Source: Bowmanella denitrificans (GTDB lineage Bacteria; Pseudomonadota; Gammaproteobacteria; Enterobacterales; Alteromonadaceae). Taken from it: a stretch of DNA of 64,000 nucleotides. Position 1 is the stretch's first letter, and the number at the start of each line of letters is the position of its first letter. This document shows positions 8,850 through 18,753 of this stretch, piece by piece. A model generated the notes under the pieces. That model had not been told where the DNA came from, did not search any database, and saw only the letters and a program-made list of their open reading frames with translations. Both the position numbers and the translations under genes were made by a program. The DNA lies in assembly GCF_039522935.1 (NCBI RefSeq), contig NZ_BAAAEI010000015.1, positions 124,001-188,000 on the forward strand, read 5' to 3'.

Positions 8850-9161
8850 TTAGGCGCTGATGCTGGTGATTTTCACTTCAGTGAACCACTGACGGTGGCC
8901 CATCTGCTTGCGTGAATGCTTACGGCGACGGAACTTAACAATCTTAATTTTCTCGCCACGACCATGGGTTACCACTTCAGCCTTGACTTTACCACCGTCT
9001 ACAAAAGGTGTGCCGATCTTTACGTCGTCACCGTTGCTGACCATCAGGACATTGTCAAATTCGACAGTTTCGCCTGGTGCAACTTCAATCTTTTCAAGAC
9101 GAACGGTTTGGCCTTCAGCCACACGGTGTTGTTTACCACCACTTTGGAAAACCGCGTACAT
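8850..9161 (-). CDS. rplU: 50S ribosomal protein L21
   Basis: Binds 23S rRNA in the large subunit. The start is ATG 9161 (MYAVFQSGGKQHRVAEGQ), giving 103 aa, the E. coli length. The open frame continues upstream without family similarity. The C-terminus contains VKFRRRKHSRKQMGHRQWFTEVKI. The gene is divergent from ispB across 219 bases that must hold both promoters, the common gammaproteobacterial arrangement. Confidence 0.98.
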   Translation of the reverse strand: MYAVFQSGGKQHRVAEGQTVRLEKIEVAPGETVEFDNVLMVSNGDDVKIGTPFVDGGKVKAEVVTHGRGEKIKIVKFRRRKHSRKQMGHRQWFTEVKITSISA

Positions 9162-9380
9162 ACTTAACTCCGCTCTTTGCGCCCGCAGGACGCCAACAAT
9201 TCTAAAACAGGGCGCGAATTGTACGTGAAGTGTGCAGGCATCGCAATAGCAATTCTCCATAAATTTAGCCACATTAATGCTTTGCGGCCAACGTTTGGGG
9301 AGATTCGGTTTAACCCGCTGGAACAGTACGGCAATTTCTGCAAAAATGCCGCCAGTTTTCAGTCGATGTACCCAGTGCCA
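9162..9380. promoter_or_regulatory. Divergent promoter region rplU / ispB
   Basis: A 219-base spacer between the start codons of rplU (minus) and ispB (plus). No coding sequence is supported here, although frames stay open on both strands. By position it contains the promoters of the ribosomal protein operon and of ispB. No -35/-10 pair was assigned with confidence. Confidence 0.5.
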
Positions 9381-10352
9381 ATGAACAACCAACAGATACG
9401 CGATCTTGCCGAACAGGATATGCAGGCAGTCAACCAGTTGATTCAGCAACAGGTAAGCTCAGAGGTCGCGCTGATCAATCAGTTGGGTTTCTACATTGTC
9501 AACAGCGGTGGCAAGCGTATCCGGCCACTGATCACTGTACTGGCCGCCCGTGCGCTGGGCATTGAGGGTACAGCGCATCACACCCTAGCGGCCATTATTG
9601 AATTTATTCACACCGCCACCCTGCTGCACGACGATGTGGTGGACGAGTCTACCATGCGTCGCGGTCGCGAGACAGCCAATGAATTATTCGGCAATCAGGC
9701 CAGTGTGCTGGTAGGAGACTTTCTCTATACCCGTTCATTTCAGATGATGGTCAGCCTGAAACGTATGCGGGTGATGGAAATTCTCTCAGACGCGACCAAC
9801 GTTATCGCTGAAGGGGAAGTATTGCAGTTAATGAATTGCAATGACCCAGAGACCTCAGAACAAAGCTATATGCAGGTGATCTACAGTAAAACCGCCCGCC
9901 TGTTCGAAGCCGCTACCCAACTGGCTGCAGTACTGACAGACCAATCTCAGGTGATAGAGCTGGCGATGCAGAACTATGGCAAATACCTCGGCACCGCGTT
10001 CCAGTTAGTTGACGATATCCTCGACTACGCCGCCGATGCGGCAGAAATGGGCAAAAATGTCGGTGATGATCTGGCTGAAGGAAAACCCACCCTGCCATTG
10101 CTTTATGCTATGTGGCATGGCAATGCACAGCAGGCTGCGCTGATTCGACGCGCCATTGAGCAGGGCGACGGCTTACCTCACCTGCAAGAAATACAGACGG
10201 CCATGGCTCAGACCGGTGCGTTACAGTACACCCGTGCTAAAGCATTGGAAGCCAGTCAGCAAGCTGTTGAGGCCCTTAGCCCTCTTCCTGACAATGAATT
10301 CAAACAGGCCCTGATTGGATTGGCCGCTATTGCGGTTGAACGCATGGCCTGA
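9381..10352 (+). CDS. ispB: Octaprenyl diphosphate synthase
   Basis: Trans-prenyltransferase that makes the ubiquinone/menaquinone side chain from FPP and IPP. The start is ATG 9381 (MNNQQIRDLAEQDMQAVNQL), which gives 323 aa, the E. coli length; the open frame extends upstream to 9177 without family similarity. The two aspartate-rich motifs are LLHDDVVDES and QLVDDILDY, with GGKRIRP near the N-terminus and GKNVGDDLAEGKPTLPLLYA near residue 245. Chain length (C40) is inferred from family identity. Confidence 0.95.
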   Translation: MNNQQIRDLAEQDMQAVNQLIQQQVSSEVALINQLGFYIVNSGGKRIRPLITVLAARALGIEGTAHHTLAAIIEFIHTATLLHDDVVDESTMRRGRETANELFGNQASVLVGDFLYTRSFQMMVSLKRMRVMEILSDATNVIAEGEVLQLMNCNDPETSEQSYMQVIYSKTARLFEAATQLAAVLTDQSQVIELAMQNYGKYLGTAFQLVDDILDYAADAAEMGKNVGDDLAEGKPTLPLLYAMWHGNAQQAALIRRAIEQGDGLPHLQEIQTAMAQTGALQYTRAKALEASQQAVEALSPLPDNEFKQALIGLAAIAVERMA

Positions 10353-10447
10353 TCTCCGTCCCTTCAGGCAAAGATCTTCGCAGAACAAAATTTGTGCAAA
10401 ACTAACAATGACTGCTAACGTTTTATTTCTGCATCTGCACAATCAGG

Positions 10448-11911
10448 ATGTCGAAGATGAAACCGCTGCCTTCCCTGCCGATCAAACTGGACAGTACCTC
10501 AAACGGCGAATTTTGTCCGCCCAGGCTGAGTGAGCGAGAGGAAAGTATTAACTTTCTCGCCCGTCAATGTATCGAAAGTACCCGCAAGAAACTGGGATTA
10601 AGTCGCCGGGACTTTATGCTGACCAGCAGCGCCGCGGCTCTGACTTTGCTTTGTGCCAACCAGGTCAACGCTGCCCAAGGTCTTAATGGTGGCTTTTATG
10701 CGCTGTCTGAACTTAGTGCGTTTGAACCACAAATGGCAGATAGCACACTAGCAGGCAACGAATTTATCTTCGATATTCAGGGCCATTTCGTTGACCCCAA
10801 TGGGCGCTGGCTGAATCAACTCCCCCAGGATGCCAGGCCGTTTTCGAGCATGCCATATGCTGACTGTCCACTGGCTGACTTGGCCGGCGACAGGAGCTAC
10901 TTGCAATGTCTGGGGCCCAGGCAATTTATCAAGGACGTGTTCCTGGATAGCGACACAGACATAATGGTGCTGTCTTTCGTGCCCTCAATGCGTCACAGCG
11001 AGCCTTTAACCATTGAGGAGGCTGATGCTACCCGGCGCATCATTGACGAGTTGGAAGGCCACCAGCGCTTGCTATTGCATGGACGGGTCAATCCTAATCA
11101 GGATGGCGACCTGCAGGGCATGGAGGAACTGGCCGAAAAATGGCAGGTCAGCGCCTGGAAAACCTATACGCAATGGGGACCAGATGGCAATGGCTTCTTT
11201 CTGTATGACGATGTGGGTATCGCTTTTATAGAAAAAGCCAGGCAGCTTGGCATTAAAAATATCTGTATCCATAAAGGCATTCCGTTTGGTGCTCAGTCAT
11301 ACCAGCACAGTCTGTGCAGCGACATTGGCGTGGTAGCTAAACGCTATCCGGATGTAAACTTTATCATCTACCACTCCGGGTTTGACCCATCCGTGGAGGA
11401 AAGGGCGTATACCCATGGCTCACACCGTGCCGGCGTGGATAGTCTTATCCGCTCTTTGCAGGAAAATCAGGTGGCGCCTAACACCAATGTCTATGCTGAA
11501 CTCGGCTCCACCTGGCGTTTTGTGATGCGCCACCCCGAACAGGCTGCGCACTTGCTAGGCAAATTACTCAGATATGTTGGAGAAAACAATGTGCTGTGGG
11601 GCACCGATTCTATCTGGTATGGCTCCCCTCAGGATCAAATCCAGGCCTTTCGTGCTTTTCAAATCAGCGAGGCTTTTGTTGAGCAATACGGTTATCCAGC
11701 GCTGACCCCTGAGTTAAAAGCCAAGATCTTTGGCCTGAATGCCTGCAAACCTTATCAGATATCACCTCAGGAAGTGGCGCTGCACAACCGCCAGGATAAG
11801 CTGGCTAAAACCCGGGAAAACTATCGCAATCAGCCTAGTCCACACTTCCAGACCTATGGACCGAAAAACCGTCGTGAGTTTCTGAATCTGATGCGCTGGC
11901 AAGCAAGTTAA
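10448..11911 (+). CDS. Tat-exported amidohydrolase-family protein
   Basis: A 487-aa protein with an unusually long N-terminus. The twin-arginine signal SRRDFMLTSSAAALTLLCANQVNA starts near residue 54, so export through Tat as a folded, probably metal-loaded enzyme is likely. The body resembles the amidohydrolase 2 TIM-barrel family. Visible elements are IFDIQGHFVDP (first barrel strand with a metal-ligand His), FIIYHSGFDPS, and the late strand LWGTDSIWYGSP with the expected catalytic Asp. The substrate is unknown. It could be a decarboxylase-like or lactonase-like member. ATG 10457 is an alternative start. It stands alone and ends at a bidirectional terminator. Confidence 0.8.
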   Translation: MSKMKPLPSLPIKLDSTSNGEFCPPRLSEREESINFLARQCIESTRKKLGLSRRDFMLTSSAAALTLLCANQVNAAQGLNGGFYALSELSAFEPQMADSTLAGNEFIFDIQGHFVDPNGRWLNQLPQDARPFSSMPYADCPLADLAGDRSYLQCLGPRQFIKDVFLDSDTDIMVLSFVPSMRHSEPLTIEEADATRRIIDELEGHQRLLLHGRVNPNQDGDLQGMEELAEKWQVSAWKTYTQWGPDGNGFFLYDDVGIAFIEKARQLGIKNICIHKGIPFGAQSYQHSLCSDIGVVAKRYPDVNFIIYHSGFDPSVEERAYTHGSHRAGVDSLIRSLQENQVAPNTNVYAELGSTWRFVMRHPEQAAHLLGKLLRYVGENNVLWGTDSIWYGSPQDQIQAFRAFQISEAFVEQYGYPALTPELKAKIFGLNACKPYQISPQEVALHNRQDKLAKTRENYRNQPSPHFQTYGPKNRREFLNLMRWQAS

Positions 11912-11940
11912 CGCAACTAATCAGCACCTGCCTCAAACAA

Positions 11941-11965
11941 AAAACCGGCCATTCAGGCCGGTTTT
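11941..11965. terminator. Bidirectional terminator between the amidohydrolase gene and mdh
   Basis: A perfect 10-bp stem, AAAACCGGCC (11941-11950) with GGCCGGTTTT (11956-11965), loop ATTCA. It is flanked by an A-run on the left and lies between two convergent genes, so it serves both. Confidence 0.9.
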
Positions 11966-11987
11966 CGCAATATAGCTGAATCAGCTA

Positions 11988-12926
11988 TCAGGCTTTATTG
12001 ACGAAGTCTTCGCCCAGTTGAATATCACCACGCAGGCCACCCAGCATATCTTCTTTGGCTTTTTGCTCAAATGCGCTCAGTTTGCCGTAAGACAGAATTT
12101 CTTCCACACCATTGGCGCTCAGGCGCACAGGGTGGGCAAAGAAACGGGCATCATCACTGTTGGTTTCAACATAAGTGTATTCCACCACATTTTCGCCACG
12201 CATGGCCGCCACCAATGACAAACAGAAACGCGCCGCCGCCTGTCCCATGGACAATGTGGCACTGCCGCCACCTGCCTTGGCTTCCACCACTTCGGTACCG
12301 GCATTCTGAATACGATGCGTCAGGCTGGCCACTTCCTCGTCACTGAACTCCACACCTTCAACCTGAGACAGCAATGGCAGGATAGTGGTGCCAGAGTGGC
12401 CACCGATTACAGGCACATGTACGTTGGCAGGATTCAGGCCCTTCAATTCAGCAACAAAAGTTTCGGCGCGAATAACGTCCAGGGTCGTCACACCGAATAA
12501 TTTGTTTTTGTCATATACGCCTTTGGCTTTCAGCGCTTCGGCGGCAATAGCCACAGTGGTGTTAACCGGGTTGGTAATAATACCGATGCAGGCCTTTGGA
12601 CAATTGTCAGCAATGGCATCCACCAGATTACGCACAATGCCAGCATTGATATTGAACAGATCTGAACGATCCATACCCGGCTTGCGCGGTACACCGGCAG
12701 GGATCAAGACGATGTCACAGCCTTGCAGTGCGGTATTCAGGTCATCCTTGCCAAACCCTTTAACTTTCACATCGGTAGGAATATGGCTCAGGTCCACGGC
12801 CACGCCGGGTACCACAGGGGCAACGTCATATAAAGACAATTCAGAGCCGGCAGGCAACTGAGTTTTGAGCAACAGTGACAATGCCTGGCCGATACCGCCG
12901 GCAGCACCTAATACGGCTACTTTCAT
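11988..12926 (-). CDS. mdh: Malate dehydrogenase
   Basis: NAD-dependent oxidation of malate to oxaloacetate in the TCA cycle. The start is ATG 12926 with CAGGAG upstream (MKVAVLGAAGGIGQALSLLLK), giving 312 aa, the E. coli length; the longer open frame is not supported. Seen: the Rossmann motif GAAGGIGQA, substrate arginines in PAGVPRKPGMDRSDL, NPVNTTV, and the catalytic His in VPVIGGHSGTTILPL. It is divergent from argR, the conserved gammaproteobacterial arrangement. Confidence 0.98.
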   Translation of the reverse strand: MKVAVLGAAGGIGQALSLLLKTQLPAGSELSLYDVAPVVPGVAVDLSHIPTDVKVKGFGKDDLNTALQGCDIVLIPAGVPRKPGMDRSDLFNINAGIVRNLVDAIADNCPKACIGIITNPVNTTVAIAAEALKAKGVYDKNKLFGVTTLDVIRAETFVAELKGLNPANVHVPVIGGHSGTTILPLLSQVEGVEFSDEEVASLTHRIQNAGTEVVEAKAGGGSATLSMGQAAARFCLSLVAAMRGENVVEYTYVETNSDDARFFAHPVRLSANGVEEILSYGKLSAFEQKAKEDMLGGLRGDIQLGEDFVNKA

Positions 12927-13222
12927 GTTTATCTCCTGTGAATGTGAGTAACGTTTTCGACTGACAGCGCAGTCTGTGAAAAATGTTAGGCTACTAAGCC
13001 ACTGACAACCCGGGAAATGACCAGATCTGACATTTGAGCCGGATTGCGGAAAACATTGGGGGCAGAGTCTACTTTGTGGCCGGGGGCTTAGCAAGCTGCC
13101 TGCAAATCGACTCTAATTCATCAGCAAGTTTAGCGGAATAAGACCAAGGTATAAAAAACATTGATTCGTCAGGTCTGGCAGGTAAAGTAACGGCTTGAAT
13201 TGATAGCAGTGTAAAAAGCGGG

Positions 13223-13690
13223 ATGGCAATGGCAGGTAAACAAGAAGAACTGATTAAATCCTTTAAGGAAATACTCAAAACCGAAAACTTTGGTTCGCAA
13301 GGCGAGATCGTCGAAGCGCTGAAGGAACAGGGCTTTGATAATATCAGTCAGTCGAAGGTGTCCCGCATGCTCAGTAAGTTTGGCGCGGTGCGTACCCGCA
13401 ATGCGCTGGGTGAAATGGTCTATTGTTTACCGCCGGAACTGGGTATGCCCACGGCCAAGAGCCCGCTTAAGCAATTAGTGCTGGATATCGTACACAACAA
13501 TGTGATGGTGATTATCCGCACCAGTCCGGGGGCTGCACAGTTAATTGCCAGACTGCTGGATTCATTGAGCCAGGCCGATGGTGTACTAGGTACTATTGCC
13601 GGCGATGACACTATATTTATTGCCCCGGCCGACGTCACTCGTATCGATGACACCCTGAAGCGGGTTGAGGCACTGTTCGAAAACGTTTGA
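13223..13690 (+). CDS. argR: Arginine repressor
   Basis: Hexameric arginine-dependent repressor, also an accessory factor in plasmid resolution in E. coli. Its 155 aa carry an N-terminal winged helix with QGEIVEALKEQGFDNISQSKVSRMLSKFGAVRTRNA. The C-terminal oligomerisation and arginine-binding domain has the TSPGAAQLIARLLDSL and GTIAGDDTIF motifs. The annotated start MAMAGKQEELIK fits the family; ATG 13229 is a close alternative. About 300 bases separate it from mdh; ARG boxes were not confidently located there. Confidence 0.97.
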   Translation: MAMAGKQEELIKSFKEILKTENFGSQGEIVEALKEQGFDNISQSKVSRMLSKFGAVRTRNALGEMVYCLPPELGMPTAKSPLKQLVLDIVHNNVMVIIRTSPGAAQLIARLLDSLSQADGVLGTIAGDDTIFIAPADVTRIDDTLKRVEALFENV

Positions 13691-13694
13691 TTCT

Positions 13695-13930
13695 TATTCT
13701 CGCAGTGCCGCTGAGGTCACAGAGAAAGGATGAGACTCATTGGATACGCAATAAAAAACTCCCTGTTCTCTGTGCCTCTGTGGTGACATCTACTGGTAGG
13801 AAACGAACAGGCTCTACATGGCGGAAGCAACATGAAGAAGTACTTCCACTGCTGCCCCGCACAGAACACTGGAAAGGCCGGTTAACAATAAACTATTGAA
13901 AGCTCTGCGAACTCGGCGTCTCTGCGATGA
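13695..13930. repeat. CACAGAG-family intergenic repeat (family B), copy 1
   Basis: The gene-free stretch between argR and the nuclease gene holds inverted arms: GCCGCTGAGGTCACAGAGAA (from 13708) faces TTCTCTGTGCCTCTGTGGTGAC near 13770-13791. A further CTCTGCG...GTCTCTGCG piece lies at about 13902-13926. It is the same family as at 36446-36722 and 60690-60876. Short frames through it are not credible genes. Confidence 0.7.
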
Positions 13931-13968
13931 ATATTGTCGGGTTTATCCAGTCAATACAGATTCAGCAC

Positions 13969-15135
13969 TTACTTAAATGCCAATTCCAACCAAACCATAC
14001 GATGATCGGAAGAACTCTTACGATCTTTAACCAAGCGATAAAGCGCATCCTCTTTGGCAGGCCAGAATACGCCGCCATCAACAATGTCCCAGCCTGCTTC
14101 AGAAGGCAGCACATAGTCGGCGCGCATACGCCATCCAGCGGTGTGGGTAGCGCCAAGCGGATTGTCAGGGCTATGTGCTTTACCACCAGCGCTGCGGGGA
14201 ACGAACTGACCATTGACCTTGTCATGAGTAATCAGGCCAACAATGGCATCGCGCAACGAATCACCTTCGGTCATGGATGAATTCAGGTCACCCAGCACCA
14301 CAAAGTTGCCGCCTTTAAAGCCCCCCTTGTTACCTTGATCGTCATAGATATAGGAGGCCTGAGTACCGCCGGATAAATAATCCACCCAGAAACGCACCTC
14401 ATCGTGGTTACGTTTACCGTTTCTGTCCTCGGGGCCATCAAATACAGGTGGCGTAGGGTGACTGGCCAGTACATGTATCGTTCTACCGTTCACCTGCACC
14501 GGAATATCCCAGTGGGACTTAGAGGATAGCCTCAACACATTCTGCGCTTCTGGTGAGTACCAGGGTTGACCATTTGTCTTCACCACAGACGTCATCAGAT
14601 TGCCAGGCATGTCTTTCCATAAGAAGCGCTGGAAAGTGCGCACATTGGCGGTATCAATAGGAAAGCGGCTAAGCACCACCATGCCGTACTGTCCGGGATA
14701 CTTACCATATCCGAAAGCATCATCTTCGGTGCCGGAGGCAACGCCATCCCCGCTTAAGTCCACGCCGGAGTCTACGCCGGTGTTGACTGGTGCGACAAAA
14801 TAGTAGGGATAATCAATCGACTGCGCGCCCTGTTGACTCTTGTTCAGATATTGGCGAATAAATGCCAGCGGCCCCTTCTCAGCATCCGCATCATAGTCAA
14901 ACTCATTGAGCAGGATAATATCCGGCCTGACCCGCTGAATTATTTCAGCGGTGTTGCGAATCTGCTTGTGTTCGCCGTCTTTCAGTAACTCAAATAATTC
15001 CTGTCCCGTAACAGGCTGACCACGCTCAACATAGTTGTCGGCTTCCATACTGACGTTGAAGGTAGCGATGCGGATATCTGCCAAAGTTTGGCTGGCTGCG
15101 AACATAAGTAACAGAGGTAGAAGGCGTTTAATCAT
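13969..15135 (-). CDS. Secreted endonuclease/exonuclease/phosphatase-family protein
   Basis: The start is ATG 15135 (MIKRLLPLLLMFAASQTLA, a clear signal peptide), giving 388 aa. The mature part follows the EEP fold in order: IRIATFNVS (Asn), ILLNEFDYD (metal-binding Glu), the long insert with VDSGVDLSGDG, VLASHPTPP (His), VVLGDLNSSMTEGD (Asp-x-Asn) and the final SSDHRMVWLEL (Asp-His). This suits a secreted DNase, nucleotidase or phosphodiesterase; the substrate is not fixed by the motifs. It is downstream of and co-directional with the TonB-receptor gene, but separated by a terminator. Confidence 0.85.
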   Translation of the reverse strand: MIKRLLPLLLMFAASQTLADIRIATFNVSMEADNYVERGQPVTGQELFELLKDGEHKQIRNTAEIIQRVRPDIILLNEFDYDADAEKGPLAFIRQYLNKSQQGAQSIDYPYYFVAPVNTGVDSGVDLSGDGVASGTEDDAFGYGKYPGQYGMVVLSRFPIDTANVRTFQRFLWKDMPGNLMTSVVKTNGQPWYSPEAQNVLRLSSKSHWDIPVQVNGRTIHVLASHPTPPVFDGPEDRNGKRNHDEVRFWVDYLSGGTQASYIYDDQGNKGGFKGGNFVVLGDLNSSMTEGDSLRDAIVGLITHDKVNGQFVPRSAGGKAHSPDNPLGATHTAGWRMRADYVLPSEAGWDIVDGGVFWPAKEDALYRLVKDRKSSSDHRMVWLELAFK

Positions 15136-15199
15136 TGTTATCAATTCCGTCGGCGATGTCACGGCAGAGCGTTGTTTTCTGCCATGCTTTGTTACTGAA

Positions 15200-15222
15200 A
15201 AAGCCGGCACAAGGCCGGCTTT
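15200..15222 (-). terminator. Terminator after the TonB-receptor gene
   Basis: A 9-bp stem, AAAGCCGGC (15200-15208) with GCCGGCTTT (15214-15222), lies 20 bases after the receptor stop on the minus strand and is followed by T residues (the complement of 15196-15200). Confidence 0.85.
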
Positions 15223-15241
15223 GTTTCAGCGTTATATCAGC

Positions 15242-18200
15242 TTAGAAGCTATATTTCACGCCCAAACGTACTTCCCACAGAGAGCCTGGATTGTATACAG
15301 ACTCTGCAGCGTTCTCAGGGTTAACGCCGTTGATAGTGTAAGTACCATCATCGTTCATTTCTGCATCGACTACAGAAGCAGCATTGAACGGACCGCGACG
15401 CTGAATACCCCAGTCACTGTTAAGCAGGTTGCCAACATTCTTGATCACCAGGAAGGCATTTGCACGGTGGTCAGCAGTGAACGCAGGCAATTCCTGGTCG
15501 AAACGCAGGTCGAACCTGGTGTACCAGCTGGACTCGCCAGCATTACGAGGTACGATCTGTCCACGGTACTTCTCAAGACCAGCCTGTTCAACGAATGAAT
15601 CAAATTCAGCCTGTACATCGGCAGACGCGAAAGTGACATCAGTACCATATTGATCAACGGTTGGCACATACAACAGTGAGCGATAATCGGCCAGGTCAGA
15701 GCCTGGTTGGAAGTTATCAAAGGTGTAAGAGAAGTTACGACCTGCTTTCCTGTTACCAAACAAAGAGATAGTTGTATTGTAACCGTCGAAGAACTCAGCG
15801 GTATAACGCACACTCAATGTAAAGTTATGGGGGATTTCATAGTTTGAAGTCGCCACACCCGGGTCATTCTGATCCGCAACTGCGATGTTGGTGAAGTTAG
15901 AATACGCCACTGAACTTGTCATTGGGTTGTAGTCTTCTGACTTGTTGTAAGCGTAACCCAGTTGGAAATCCAGACCAAAATCGTACTCTTTTTTCACCGC
16001 CAAAGAGATAGTGGTAGAGCTACCATCTTTAGGTGCATTGGTCAGCAGCAAGTCGCTGTAACGAGTGTTACGAGTGATCTCACGCCCGTCAACTGTAGCC
16101 AGAACCATCTTGTCGTAAATAGGACGACCATCAATGGTGTCATCACCAGTATCGAAGCTGCTCAAATCAACAATAGTGGCTGAGTCTTGCTTCTTGGTGT
16201 AAAGGAAATCGGCAGAGAAGATATAATCATCTTCAGTGGCGTAGGTGACACCAATGTTGTATTTCCACTCAGACGGCATATCAAAATCAGGGTCCACCGC
16301 GTTGGTAGAAGGTTCTTCACCCAACGGCGGATTATTGGCCGTGACCTGATCATACATTGACTTGATTGGATCAAACACCGCACGCCCGTCACCAATCTTC
16401 TCAGCATCTAAGATATTAATATCAGGACGGTAAGCATCTATATTGGTTATACCATCGTTGGAGTAGCTGTTAGACAACCATACGTTAGGGTTACCGCCAG
16501 AATACAGACCAATACCACCACGTACTTCCAGGCTGTCGTCAACGGCCCAGTTAAAGCCAAAACGAGGCTGCAGCAAGTCTTTACCATCGAAGCTCGCCTG
16601 ATTGGTCATGTTGTAACGTTCTTCAAATAGCGCATTGTGCTTAGGCTTGTCGCTGCTGGAAATCCAGTCATAACGCAAACCAAAGATCAGCGTCACATCA
16701 TCCAGAGTCCATTTGTCCTGAATATAGGCAGCATGCGTAGAATAGGAGAAAGAAGCTGCTGCATCATTCGGATTATTGGTGCCGGCGGAGTTATTGTAGT
16801 AAACGTCATCAGCAATACCTAACTCATAATCATCCAGGCCGCTGGCGCCACCGTTGGTGTTGCGGTTTCTGTCGCCACCAAAACGGTACTCACCAATGGT
16901 GTGCTGCATAAACAGGTTAAAGATATCCAGGTTTTCCTGCTCATAACCACCAGTGATGGTGTGCTCATCCAGGTAGTATGTACCAGCAACTTTGAACGTC
17001 GTGTTTTCCCAGTCCAGATCGTTAGACTGACGAGAATCATCCGGACCGATAAAAATGGTTCCGCCGTTTTCCAGTGAGCTGATCTGAATTTCACCAAAGC
17101 CGCTATCTGCATCAGTGGAACGCTGCTCGTTATCCAGCTTGGTGTGCCCGATACGCACTTCTGTGGAGAAATTGTCTGTCCAGTCTGAATACAATGACAT
17201 TACCACTGCATCCAGTGTCGCACCTTTCTTATAGAAGTGGTTTGACAATGTCAGGTTTTGGCTGCTGTCATCGGACTGATCGATTTCGTAACCATCGTTG
17301 TAGTTGTACACCAAAGAGGCACGGTGTTCGGCATTGATGTTCCAATCCAATTTAACCAGGATCTTCTCATCTTCCACAGGTGCGGACGCTGGAAGACCAC
17401 CGGCATCATAACCATACACATCTTTGGAAATCTGAATAGCACGGTTAACTTCGTCCATCGTTACAGAGCCGGTTTGCAGAGCTTCGTAACTGAAAATCTG
17501 AGCACCTTCCAACTTCTCATAAGATGCGAAGAAGAACAGCGTATCTTCAATCAGCGGTGCACCAACATTGAAACCGTAGCGCTTAACCGTAAAGTCGCCC
17601 AGGTCTACTTTTTCGTCTTCAACTTCATCACCGGTCAAAGAATCACTAGTGAAGTCATAAAACACACTTCCGTGTATTTCATTTGTGCCAGATTTAGTGA
17701 CCGCATTAACGTTACAGCCGGTAAAACCACCGTACTGCACATCAAAGGGTGCAATTTCAACGGCAACCTGGTCTATGGCGTCAAATGAGAACGGCATACG
17801 TGTAGTAGGATAGCCGTTGTAATTCAAACCAAAACTGTCGTTCATGCGCACGCCGTCAACAGTCAGGCTGCTGAAACGCGGGTGACTACCGCCACAAATA
17901 ATGGATTCAGAACCATTGTCTTCGGAGATGCTGATACGCGGGTCAATACGCACCAAATCTTTAATGTCACGATCCGCAGATGCAGCTTGTTCCAGATCCG
18001 ACAAGCTGAAAGTAGAGCCCGGACTGGTGTTACCAAACTCAATGCTGCTCAGTTTAGATGCTGTGACAGCAATACGCTCAACAGATTGCTCCTGTTCCAG
18101 CGTCACGTTCAAAGGCAGAGGTTCACCTAATGTCAGATAGACGTCAGTCACTGACGTATCCTGAAACTTGTCAGAGTCCACAGTGATGGAATAAGGACCG

Positions 18201-18436
18201 CCGACACGCAGACCTTTGGCAGTGAATTGACCAGCGTCATTTACAACGGCCGTTTTCACTGTACCAGAAGGAATATGCGTAATGGTAATAACTGTACCTG
18301 GAGCAGGATTACCTTTAGGTCCAACGACCTTCCCGGTAATACCAGAAGATGTTTCCTGAGCCATTGCTCCGGCGGACATCCCCACTGACAGAGCCACAGC
18401 TAACGCAACGCGATTGAGCTTGGATTTAGTGAACAT
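15242..18436 (-). CDS. Oar-like TonB-dependent outer membrane receptor
   Basis: A 1064-aa outer membrane protein. The signal peptide is VALAVALSVGMSAGAMA. It is followed by a carboxypeptidase-regulatory-like domain (about residues 30-110, GITGKVVGPKGNPAPGTVITIT), then a plug domain (about 125-260) with SSLTVDGVRMNDSFG and VQYGGFTGCNVNAVTKSGTNEIHGS. The rest is a large beta-barrel ending LWEVRLGVKYSF, with the usual aromatic last residue. The family (OmpA-related receptor, Oar) is often multi-copy in Alteromonadales and is associated with uptake of peptides or other polymers. The ligand is unknown. A nuclease gene follows it, and a PhnD-like gene is divergent from it. Confidence 0.9.
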   Translation of the reverse strand: MFTKSKLNRVALAVALSVGMSAGAMAQETSSGITGKVVGPKGNPAPGTVITITHIPSGTVKTAVVNDAGQFTAKGLRVGGPYSITVDSDKFQDTSVTDVYLTLGEPLPLNVTLEQEQSVERIAVTASKLSSIEFGNTSPGSTFSLSDLEQAASADRDIKDLVRIDPRISISEDNGSESIICGGSHPRFSSLTVDGVRMNDSFGLNYNGYPTTRMPFSFDAIDQVAVEIAPFDVQYGGFTGCNVNAVTKSGTNEIHGSVFYDFTSDSLTGDEVEDEKVDLGDFTVKRYGFNVGAPLIEDTLFFFASYEKLEGAQIFSYEALQTGSVTMDEVNRAIQISKDVYGYDAGGLPASAPVEDEKILVKLDWNINAEHRASLVYNYNDGYEIDQSDDSSQNLTLSNHFYKKGATLDAVVMSLYSDWTDNFSTEVRIGHTKLDNEQRSTDADSGFGEIQISSLENGGTIFIGPDDSRQSNDLDWENTTFKVAGTYYLDEHTITGGYEQENLDIFNLFMQHTIGEYRFGGDRNRNTNGGASGLDDYELGIADDVYYNNSAGTNNPNDAAASFSYSTHAAYIQDKWTLDDVTLIFGLRYDWISSSDKPKHNALFEERYNMTNQASFDGKDLLQPRFGFNWAVDDSLEVRGGIGLYSGGNPNVWLSNSYSNDGITNIDAYRPDINILDAEKIGDGRAVFDPIKSMYDQVTANNPPLGEEPSTNAVDPDFDMPSEWKYNIGVTYATEDDYIFSADFLYTKKQDSATIVDLSSFDTGDDTIDGRPIYDKMVLATVDGREITRNTRYSDLLLTNAPKDGSSTTISLAVKKEYDFGLDFQLGYAYNKSEDYNPMTSSVAYSNFTNIAVADQNDPGVATSNYEIPHNFTLSVRYTAEFFDGYNTTISLFGNRKAGRNFSYTFDNFQPGSDLADYRSLLYVPTVDQYGTDVTFASADVQAEFDSFVEQAGLEKYRGQIVPRNAGESSWYTRFDLRFDQELPAFTADHRANAFLVIKNVGNLLNSDWGIQRRGPFNAASVVDAEMNDDGTYTINGVNPENAAESVYNPGSLWEVRLGVKYSF

Positions 18437-18753
18437 TGTGTTTTCCTAAGGTTTGTTGTGTGCAATTCACAGTTTAAGAGGCGATTATGACAACTTTGTT
18501 GTAGTAGTCGCTGCTGCGGAAAAGTCAAATTTCCGGCAACCCAAACTGAACAAAAATCATCCGACGCTTCAGATTTCCGGAAGAAATTGTCCTTTCTCTG
18601 GTTAAAATAGGAAGGCTTCATAAAGATTCATAACTTCTTGTTCATATATGTTTTAAATCAATAAGTTATGCCTTTTAAATAATTTTACCCATTGAAACAA
18701 GTAAGATTAACTGGTGAAATGTATAGCCTTACTCATCGGAGTTCTCTGATTTC
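18437..18753. promoter_or_regulatory. Divergent AT-rich intergenic region (TonB receptor / PhnD-like gene)
   Basis: 317 bases without a credible gene. The part near 18640-18720 is AT-rich and should contain the promoter of the plus-strand pair. The part near 18437-18560 belongs to the receptor 5' end. No operator, riboswitch or repeat was recognised. Confidence 0.45.
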